From the NCBI GenBank assembly GCA_947443815.1, contig CANEXR010000020.1:1-20239 (forward strand): 20,239 bases of DNA. Reading direction: 5' to 3'. Made by a program: the position numbers and the translations under genes. The notes under the pieces were generated by a model. It ran no database searches. It was not told where the DNA came from and saw nothing but the letters and a program-made list of their open reading frames with translations. The first letter of the stretch is position 1, and each line of letters opens with the position of its first letter. This document shows positions 1 to 5,357 of the stretch, piece after piece. The DNA is from Flavobacteriaceae bacterium (GTDB taxonomy: Bacteria; Bacteroidota; Bacteroidia; Flavobacteriales; Flavobacteriaceae).

Positions 1-2
1 AA

Positions 3-509
3 TCAGATTTTGGTGTCAAGGAAAAACTGGAGTTATCGGTAGCTGTAATGGTTTGTTCAGACAGTGTTTCCAGTGGTAAAAAAGAAGATCGAGCAGGAAA
101 AGTAATTACTGAAAAAATAAAAAATCTTGGATTAAGCGTATCCAGTTATACAGTAATTCCAGATGAGGTAAGTGCTATTCAAGAATCTATAAACAAGTTG
201 TGCGCTAATGATAAAGATTTGATTATCATCACAGGAGGAACAGGTTTGTCGAATAGAGATGTTACCCCAGAAGCAGTTATTCCATTGTTAGACCGACGCA
301 TTCCTGGTATCGAAGAAGCAATCCGTTCTTATGGTCAGGACAGAACTCCTTATGCTATGTTATCTCGATCTGTAGTTGGTTTCAAAGGAAATACCTTGAT
401 TATGGCATTACCAGGTTCAACCACAGGTGCTAGCGAATCAATGGATGCTGTTTTTCCATCTGTATTGCATTTATTCAAAATTTTAAATGGCTTCAACCAT
501 GGAAAATAA
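3..509 (+). CDS. MoaB/Mog-type molybdopterin-binding domain, 5'-truncated; probably the C-terminal half of a MoaC/MoaB fusion
   Basis: The reading frame is open from the window edge with no stop, so the gene begins upstream and 168 residues are visible. The protein is a MoaB/MogA-fold domain: an early VMVCSDS strand, the GGTGLSNRDVTPEA molybdopterin-binding loop and the ALPGS motif near the C-terminus. The family binds or adenylylates molybdopterin during molybdenum cofactor synthesis in the cytoplasm. An internal ATG at 48 exists, but the residues before it (KLELSVAV) continue the first beta strand of the fold, so it is unlikely to be the true start. In many Bacteroidota this domain is fused behind MoaC; that half would lie outside the window, so the fusion is inferred. 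The 3' end overlaps moaA by 23 bp in another frame, which indicates operon expression and probable translational coupling. Confidence 0.85.
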   Translation, partial: SDFGVKEKLELSVAVMVCSDSVSSGKKEDRAGKVITEKIKNLGLSVSSYTVIPDEVSAIQESINKLCANDKDLIIITGGTGLSNRDVTPEAVIPLLDRRIPGIEEAIRSYGQDRTPYAMLSRSVVGFKGNTLIMALPGSTTGASESMDAVFPSVLHLFKILNGFNHGK

Positions 510-1506
510 AACAATTCAAATGCAGGACACACACGGTAGAACGCATAATTATTTGCGCATTTCGATTACGGAACACTGTAATTTGAGATGTACTTATTGT
601 ATGCCAGCCGAAGGAATTGCACTCACACCAAGAGCACACCTGATGACTGCAGATGAAATTGTTACCATTGCGCAAACCTTTGTGAACCTCGGAGTAACCA
701 AAATAAGACTTACCGGAGGAGAACCTTTAGTCCGTAAAGATGCTAAAGATATTATCCTGCGATTAGGAAAATTGGGTGTGGAACTTACTTTGACCACCAA
801 TGGAATTCTAGTTCATGAATTTATAGAAACTTTCAGAGAGGCAGGTATTACCACTCTAAATGTAAGTATTGATAGTTTGCAAAAAGAAAAGTTCAACCAG
901 ATTACGCGTAGAAATTATTTTGATAAGCTGTGGGAAAACCTAGATTTGCTAGATACAAATGGATTTCAGGTAAAATTGAATGTAGTAGTAATCAAAGGGT
1001 TTAACGACAATGAAATCATTGATTTTATAGAATTGACCAAAGCGCGTAACATTCAGATTCGGTTTATCGAGTTTATGCCTTTTGATGGCAATCAATGGAA
1101 TAAAGAAAAATTAGTTTCGTATGCAGAAATCATGACTATTGTTAATAACTATTATTCGGATATAAAAGTTGAACGTCTACTAGACAAACCAAATGATACT
1201 GCCAAAAATCATAAAATTACAATCCATAAAGGAAGCTTTTCCATAATTAGTTCCGTAACCAATCCGTTTTGTAGTACTTGTAACCGCATTCGTTTAACAG
1301 CGGATGGGAAATTAAAAAATTGTCTGTTTTCTAATTCAGAAACTGCTTTATTAGATACTTTAAGAGCTGGAAAATCCATCGAGCCACTCCTTTTTCAAAA
1401 CATAAAATCCAAACATGCCATGCGAGGTGGAATGGATGACGACGCAAAATTTCAAAATCCAGAATTATTTTCTCAAAATAGAAGCATGATAAAGATTGGG
1501 GGATAA
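487..1506 (+). CDS. moaA: GTP 3',8-cyclase MoaA (radical SAM)
   Basis: MoaA converts GTP to 3',8-cyclo-7,8-dihydro-GTP, the first committed step of molybdenum cofactor synthesis, together with MoaC. The 339-residue length is normal for the family. Visible motifs are the radical-SAM CxxxCxxC at C31, C35 and C38, the SAM-binding GGEP at 77-80, the second iron-sulfur cluster ligands C262, C265 and C279 (FCSTCNRIRL then NCLF), and the conserved C-terminal Gly-Gly tail required for activity. Two starts are possible: ATG at 487, inside the preceding moaB frame, or ATG at 499. Neither has a Shine-Dalgarno sequence, which is normal for this phylum. The overlap with the MoaB-type gene and the lack of a promoter between them support one moa operon. 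No later moa or moe gene follows; the next unit has its own promoter. Confidence 0.96.
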   Translation: MASTMENKTIQMQDTHGRTHNYLRISITEHCNLRCTYCMPAEGIALTPRAHLMTADEIVTIAQTFVNLGVTKIRLTGGEPLVRKDAKDIILRLGKLGVELTLTTNGILVHEFIETFREAGITTLNVSIDSLQKEKFNQITRRNYFDKLWENLDLLDTNGFQVKLNVVVIKGFNDNEIIDFIELTKARNIQIRFIEFMPFDGNQWNKEKLVSYAEIMTIVNNYYSDIKVERLLDKPNDTAKNHKITIHKGSFSIISSVTNPFCSTCNRIRLTADGKLKNCLFSNSETALLDTLRAGKSIEPLLFQNIKSKHAMRGGMDDDAKFQNPELFSQNRSMIKIGG

Positions 1507-1545
1507 AAAATATATAGTTTTTACTAGAAATCTAAGCTAAAAGCA

Positions 1546-1577
1546 TTTGATTTAAGACTAAAGATTGTATATTTTTG
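1546..1577 (+). promoter_or_regulatory. Bacteroidota-type promoter for the putative copper module
   Basis: TATTTTTG at 1570-1577 fits the -7 consensus TAnnTTTG. TTTG at 1546-1549, 20 bp upstream, fits the -33 element. The expected transcription start falls about 4-6 bp after the -7 box, essentially on the GTG start codon at 1582. Confidence 0.6.
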
Positions 1578-1581
1578 CAAA

Positions 1582-1956
1582 GTGAAAAACATTATATTCA
1601 TAATTATAATCTCTCTATTTCTAAAACCAATTTTCCCGGTTATAGAATACGCAGTCAATTATGAATATATATCAAAAGTTCTTTGTGTAAACAAAGCAAA
1701 ACCGATGATGCATTGTAACGGAAAATGTCATTTAATGAAAGAATTGGCAAAAGCTTCTGAAGCAGAAAAACCAATTTCTTCCGATAAAAAAACGGCACAA
1801 CAAGTAGCAGAACTCTTGTTTTTTGAAGAAATTCAATCCATTTTAATCTCAAAAAACAGTTTTTTTAATAAAGAAAAAGTCAACAAATCCTATTCTAATT
1901 TATATTCTTATTGCAATAGTGATGCTGTTTTTCATCCCCCTACTCTAATTTCTTAA
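1582..1956 (+). CDS. Small membrane-anchored protein with a CNGKCH motif, function unknown
   Basis: A 124-residue protein with an N-terminal hydrophobic segment (about residues 3-20) that could be a signal anchor, so most of it should lie on the periplasmic side. The striking feature is MMHCNGKCHLMKEL at about residues 42-55, which packs two Cys, two His and three Met into 12 positions, a composition well suited to binding Cu(I) or another soft metal. The rest is charged and unremarkable. The only reasonable start is GTG at 1582, since the next in-frame ATG lies just before the CNGKC motif and would delete the hydrophobic segment. It precedes an MbnP-like lipoprotein and an MbnH-like dihaem protein on the same strand, which suggests a role in metal handling. 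I do not recognise a named family; the copper link is inference. Confidence 0.75.
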   Translation: MKNIIFIIIISLFLKPIFPVIEYAVNYEYISKVLCVNKAKPMMHCNGKCHLMKELAKASEAEKPISSDKKTAQQVAELLFFEEIQSILISKNSFFNKEKVNKSYSNLYSYCNSDAVFHPPTLIS

Positions 1957-1982
1957 AGAGCACAAATTCAGAATGCTTACTA

Positions 1983-2003
1983 TTCCCGTTTCTTAAATGG
2001 GAA
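1983..2003 (+). other. Small hairpin in the gap before the MbnP-like gene
   Basis: TTCCCGTTT (1983-1991) and AAATGGGAA (1995-2003) form a 9-bp stem with one G-U pair and a 3-nt loop. There is no T-tract after it, so it is a weak terminator candidate; it could be a 5' leader structure or an mRNA-processing site for the downstream gene. Confidence 0.35.
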
Positions 2004-2086
2004 CAAATCGCGTATGCTATTTTTAGAAAAAATTAATTTCTATAACGCATGCAAAACAACAAGTAGTGTAAAATAAAATCTTAAAA

Positions 2087-2884
2087 ATGAAATTTCAATT
2101 AAAAAATATACTAGCTGTAATGGCTATGGCATGTGCATTATTTTCCTGTTCAAAAGAGGAAGAAAACATTAGTGGACAAGGAAATATAGGGCTAGAATTT
2201 GACAATGTTTTTGGTAGTGCCGACTTAATTTTAAACACACAAAGCAATGTAACTTCTCAAGGAGAGACCTTAAAAATCTCAGATGTAAAATATATTGTAA
2301 GTAATATTGTTTTGACAAAAGAGGATGGAACAAAATTCATTTATCCTAAAAGCGAAAGTTATTTTGTTGTAGATGAGTCAAATACTCTTACGCATGAAAT
2401 AGAATTAGAAAAAATACCAGCAGGGAATTATACTAAAATCACTTTCGGAATAGGCGTTGATAAAGCACAATTTGATTTAGGAGCAACTGGACAAGGCGAT
2501 TTTTTAACAAAAGCACAAGATGCAGGAATGATGTGGTCATGGTCAGCTGGATATAAATTCGTTCTTTTCGAAGGAATGTTTACTTCATCTACAGTAACAA
2601 CCGACACCATGTTTATGGTACACACTGGTCAAACAGGGACAAATTATAATTATACTGAAATCACTCTGGATTTGCCATCAAAAGCTATGGTTAGAACAAA
2701 CATAACTCCTGATGTCCATATTTTTGCCGATGTAGCCAAAATCATTGATGGTAACAATAAAATTCTGCTCAGCGATAACAATATGGGAGGAATGGGCGCT
2801 ATGATTATGGGCGGAGCTAATTTGCCATTGATTACTGCTAATCTCAACGGAATGTTTACAGTTAATCATGTTCATAACAACTAA
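2087..2884 (+). CDS. MbnP-like copper-binding lipoprotein
   Basis: This 265-residue protein has a lipoprotein signal peptide ending in ALFSC, with lipidated Cys21. The following SKEEE is an acidic stretch of the kind linked to surface export of lipoproteins in Bacteroidota. The body resembles the MbnP/CorA-like family: an early LEFDNVFG strand, LKISDVKYIVSN, IPAGNYTKITFGIGVD, and the diagnostic GMMWSWSAGYKFVLFEG segment with W150 and W152. Candidate metal ligands are H103, H179 (VHTGQTG), H211 and the C-terminal NHVHNN (H261, H263). In characterised members a Trp oxidised to kynurenine by the partner dihaem enzyme helps bind copper. A Met/Gly-rich stretch (NNMGGMGAMIMGG, about 231-243) near the C-terminus is a further possible Cu(I) site. 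The next gene encodes the matching dihaem enzyme, which strongly supports the call; the copper function here is inferred from the family. Confidence 0.85.
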   Translation: MKFQLKNILAVMAMACALFSCSKEEENISGQGNIGLEFDNVFGSADLILNTQSNVTSQGETLKISDVKYIVSNIVLTKEDGTKFIYPKSESYFVVDESNTLTHEIELEKIPAGNYTKITFGIGVDKAQFDLGATGQGDFLTKAQDAGMMWSWSAGYKFVLFEGMFTSSTVTTDTMFMVHTGQTGTNYNYTEITLDLPSKAMVRTNITPDVHIFADVAKIIDGNNKILLSDNNMGGMGAMIMGGANLPLITANLNGMFTVNHVHNN

Positions 2885-2893
2885 ATCTAAATC

Positions 2894-2935
2894 AAAAAAG
2901 CGGATGGCCATAATTACTTGGCTTTCTGCTTTTTT
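2894..2935 (+). terminator. Hairpin between the MbnP-like and MbnH-like genes
   Basis: Arms 2894-2910 and 2919-2935 pair at 14 of 17 positions (AAAAAAGC against GCTTTTTT outside, GGCCA against TGGC inside) around an 8-nt loop, and the right arm ends in a T-run. It looks like an intrinsic terminator or attenuator 10 bp after the first stop codon. As the next gene lacks an obvious promoter of its own, partial read-through is the likely consequence. Confidence 0.6.
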
Positions 2936-2950
2936 ACGAAAAAAATAAAA

Positions 2951-3988
2951 ATGAAAACAAAGTATCTGTTGTTGCTCATTTTGCCTTTATTTTGGAACTG
3001 TACAGATGATGATGATGTTTATCAAAATATTCCGTTGGTTCTAAATGTTCCTGCTAATTTTCCCCCTTTGGTATATAATTTAGCAAACAATCCACCAACT
3101 CAAATAGGATTTGAACTAGGGAAAAAACTTTTTTATGAAGGGAAATTGTCCTCTGACGGAATAGTTTCCTGTGGATTTTGCCATATTCAAGAAAATGCAT
3201 TCACACACCACGGACACACTCTTAGTCACGGTGTTAATGATGCCATTGGGTCACGAAATACACCTGCAATTCAAAATCTAGCCTTTCAATCCACTTTTAT
3301 GTACGATGGAGCAACTTCGCATTTAGATTTGCAACCCATAATTCCATTCACAAGCAAAACCGAAATGAATGGCAATTTTTCAAATGCAATAGCTATGATG
3401 AAAGCGGATCCAGAATATCAAAAGTTGTTCAAAAAAGCTTTTTCAAATGGTTTAATCAATCCAGAGAATATGCTCAAAGCCCTAAGTCAGTTCATGGTAA
3501 TGATAACATCTTCAAATTCTCGTTTTGATAAATACCGTCGTCAGGAAGTATCAGGAATTTTAACCAAAGAAGAATTGGAGGGATATTCACTTTTCAAACA
3601 AAAATGTACTTCTTGCCATGCAGGGGATTTATTTACAGATAATTCTTTTAGAAATAATGGATTGACCGTGAATCCAATTCTAAACGATGTAGGCCGTTAT
3701 CGCGTATCTGAGCAAGCTGAAGATTTGTATAAATTCAAAGTGCCTAGTTTGCGAAATATAGAAAAAACAGCGCCATATATGCACGACGGAAGGTTATTTA
3801 CTTTAGAAGCGGTATTAGAACATTACAATTCTGGGGTAGTAAATTCAGCAACTCTAGACCCCATTCTAAATAAAAATGGCAACTTAGGCATACCATTAAC
3901 AACTTTTGAAAAAACAAAAATAATTGCCTTTTTAAAAACATTGACAGATAATGAGTATCTTACAAATCCTCGTTTTTCAGAATACTAA
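2951..3988 (+). CDS. MbnH/MauG-like dihaem cytochrome c peroxidase family protein
   Basis: A 345-residue exported dihaem protein of the cytochrome c peroxidase/MauG superfamily. Two haem c attachment motifs are visible: CGFCH at residues 74-78 and CTSCH at 219-223. Family landmarks include GSRNTPAIQNL after the first haem, DVGRYRVS, KVPSLRNI and TAPYMHDGRLFTLEAVLEHYN. The N-terminus is a signal peptide ending in LFWNC followed by TDDDD; Cys17 is probably lipidated, although Asn at -1 is unusual. I chose ATG 2951 because the longer frame starts at TTG 2918 inside the upstream hairpin and adds no signal-peptide feature. Pairing with an MbnP-like gene points to MbnH, which uses a high-valent dihaem state to oxidise a Trp of its partner, rather than to simple peroxide detoxification. 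That reaction is known for the family; it is inferred here. Confidence 0.88.
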   Translation: MKTKYLLLLILPLFWNCTDDDDVYQNIPLVLNVPANFPPLVYNLANNPPTQIGFELGKKLFYEGKLSSDGIVSCGFCHIQENAFTHHGHTLSHGVNDAIGSRNTPAIQNLAFQSTFMYDGATSHLDLQPIIPFTSKTEMNGNFSNAIAMMKADPEYQKLFKKAFSNGLINPENMLKALSQFMVMITSSNSRFDKYRRQEVSGILTKEELEGYSLFKQKCTSCHAGDLFTDNSFRNNGLTVNPILNDVGRYRVSEQAEDLYKFKVPSLRNIEKTAPYMHDGRLFTLEAVLEHYNSGVVNSATLDPILNKNGNLGIPLTTFEKTKIIAFLKTLTDNEYLTNPRFSEY

Positions 3989-3990
3989 TA

Positions 3991-4134
3991 GGAAGCTATA
4001 TCCTGCTGTACAATGCAAGTCCTCACAGCAATAGCTGTTTTTCAAAGCCATAAAAAGAGCTTCCGTTGGTCGCTTTTTTATGACATGAAAAACTAGCTTT
4101 TGCTGCTCCGGGCTTTCCTTTTCCATCAGGGCTA
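3991..4134 (+). repeat. Long imperfect palindromic intergenic repeat, copy 1
   Basis: The element begins 2 bp after the stop of the dihaem gene and ends 15 bp before the next ATG. Its core is a long imperfect hairpin: 4026-4060 pairs with 4072-4105 (CAGCAA/TTGCTG outermost, then AGCT, TTTTTCA/TGAAAAA, CATAAAAA/TTTTTTATG) around the loop 4061-4071. The ends (AGCTATATCCTGCTG on the left, CCATCAGGGCTA on the right) are also partly complementary. The same end sequences flank a different stem at 7208-7289, so this is a repeat family with conserved ends and variable stems. I recall similar sequences dispersed through Flavobacterium genomes, but that is memory rather than a search. Confidence 0.7.
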
Positions 4135-4149
4135 AAAAAAACTACAACA

Positions 4150-5121
4150 ATGAAAAAATATGCATTACTTTTTTTACTACTTTTTCAATGCGCATCAGCT
4201 GCTGAAAAGGATAGTTTAAACTCCGGAAATCCATTTGCAAAATACCAATTTACTTTTTTACAAGATGAAGAGGAAGACTTTTGTGATGCCTGTGGATGCT
4301 CGGCCAGTGGAGGGAGTATGGGATTTGCCTCCATGCTAAATTCTAATTTTGTGGGAATTCGGTATTTTAATCAGCAATACAAATCTAATGATGGTTTGTA
4401 TAGCAATTCCCCTTGGCACACAGAAAACTTCAATACCATTCAAGTTTGGGCAAGAATACCGATTAAAGAAAATTTTCAAGTTTCAGTATTGATACCCTAT
4501 CAATTTCATAATAGAGAAACCAATTTGGGAAACCAAAGCATCAGCGGTATCGGTGATATGACTCTATTGGCAATGTATCGATTGTATCAAACCCATAAAG
4601 ACAGTACTTTTTTTGTACACACCCTACAATTAGGTGGTGGAATAAAAGTGCCAACTGGACGATTTGATCAAGCGAATACAACAGGAAGTGTCAACCCAAG
4701 TTTTCAAGTAGGAACCGGAAGTTGGGATTATCTGCTAGCCACAGAATACACAATCCGAAGAAAAAAATACGGATTAAACAGCATGTTGAATTATGTAATT
4801 AAAACCGAAAATCAAGAAAAATACCGTTTTGGAAACCAATTCAATTATGCTGCAACATTTTTTTATTTGTATGAAAAAAAGGAACTGTCATTTGCACCCC
4901 AAATCGGATTTGCTGGCGAAGTATACCAAGGTAATTATCAACACAGTCAAAAATTAGCAAATACTGCAGGAACTATTCTTTTTGGGAAATTAGGTTTCGA
5001 AGTCGGGAAAAAGGCCTTGTCAATGGGTTTAAATGCAATGTTGCCCATCAGTCAAAATCTAACAGGAGGCAATGTAGAAGCCCAATATCGATGGAGTATC
5101 AATTTAAATTATAGTTTGTAA
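4150..5121 (+). CDS. Outer-membrane-barrel-like protein with an N-terminal CDACGC motif
   Basis: A 323-residue exported protein with a signal peptide (MKKYALLFLLLFQCASA, cleavage before AEK likely). After a short linker come an acidic patch and the motif FCDACGCSASGGSMG (Cys45, Cys48, Cys50), then a long run of alternating amphipathic beta segments (VQVWARIPI, VSVLIPYQF, TLQLGGGIKVPTGRF, NYVIKT, AYRWSINLNYSL-type ending) terminating in an aromatic/hydrophobic strand, as expected of an outer membrane beta barrel. It resembles transporter-like outer membrane proteins of Bacteroidota that I cannot name precisely. The Cys motif just before the barrel could bind metal. Its position behind the MbnP/MbnH-like pair suggests transport or sensing of the same metal. 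It is separated from them by the palindromic repeat, so co-transcription is uncertain. Confidence 0.75.
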   Translation: MKKYALLFLLLFQCASAAEKDSLNSGNPFAKYQFTFLQDEEEDFCDACGCSASGGSMGFASMLNSNFVGIRYFNQQYKSNDGLYSNSPWHTENFNTIQVWARIPIKENFQVSVLIPYQFHNRETNLGNQSISGIGDMTLLAMYRLYQTHKDSTFFVHTLQLGGGIKVPTGRFDQANTTGSVNPSFQVGTGSWDYLLATEYTIRRKKYGLNSMLNYVIKTENQEKYRFGNQFNYAATFFYLYEKKELSFAPQIGFAGEVYQGNYQHSQKLANTAGTILFGKLGFEVGKKALSMGLNAMLPISQNLTGGNVEAQYRWSINLNYSL

Positions 5122-5144
5122 ATCCTAATTTTTTATAAAAACAC

Positions 5145-5177
5145 AAACTCGACAGTTTTCCAAGACCTGTCGGGTTT
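5145..5177 (+). terminator. Intrinsic terminator hairpin, copy 1
   Basis: AAACTCGACAG (5145-5155) pairs with CTGTCGGGTTT (5167-5177) around an 11-nt loop. The single difference from copy 2 (C to T) leaves a G-U pair in RNA. The arms end in A- and T-rich flanks, so it can act in both directions between the barrel gene and lysS. Confidence 0.75.
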
Positions 5178-5231
5178 ACTCTATAATTCCTTCAATTAAT
5201 TTTTAAATCCTAAATTTTTTTATAAAAACAC

Positions 5232-5264
5232 AAACCCGACAGTTTTCCAAAACCTGTCGGGTTT
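5232..5264 (+). terminator. Intrinsic terminator hairpin, copy 2
   Basis: AAACCCGACAG (5232-5242) and CTGTCGGGTTT (5254-5264) are perfectly complementary over 11 bp around an 11-nt loop. Confidence 0.8.
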
Positions 5265-5317
5265 ACTCTATAATTCCTTCAATTAATTTTTAAATCCTAA
5301 ATTTTTTATAAAAACAC

Positions 5318-5343
5318 AAACCCGACAATGACTTGTCGGGTTT
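5318..5343 (-). terminator. Intrinsic terminator hairpin, copy 3 (lysS side)
   Basis: AAACCCGACA (5318-5327) pairs perfectly with TGTCGGGTTT (5334-5343) around a 6-nt loop. It lies just after the lysS stop, and read on the minus strand the left arm is followed by T-rich sequence, so it probably terminates lysS; it can also act on the plus strand. Confidence 0.75.
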
Positions 5344-5357
5344 ACCATATTTACTAT

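Larger units (their letters stand above)
5119..5343 (+). repeat. Three tandem copies of an 85-87 bp terminator-bearing unit
   Basis: The units start with TAAATCCTAA at 5119, 5204 and 5291. The first two are nearly identical over their whole length (85 and 87 bp, differing mainly in the T-run); the third is truncated after its hairpin. Each contains TTTTTTATAAAAACACAAA followed by a GTCGGG hairpin. The array overlaps the stop codon of the barrel gene and runs to 15 bp before the end of the convergent lysS. Confidence 0.92.

Noticed and set aside
2918..2950. Upstream TTG start for the dihaem protein (11 extra residues)
   Set aside because: The extension lies within the right arm of a terminator-like hairpin, uses a rare start codon and precedes a complete signal peptide starting at ATG 2951.
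2951..3988. Simple peroxide-detoxifying cytochrome c peroxidase
   Set aside because: Not excluded biochemically, but the adjacent MbnP-like substrate candidate makes an MbnH-type oxidase the better call.
5119..5343. Possible CRISPR-like array
   Set aside because: The repeated units are contiguous with no unique spacers, number only three and each contains a terminator hairpin; no cas genes are near.
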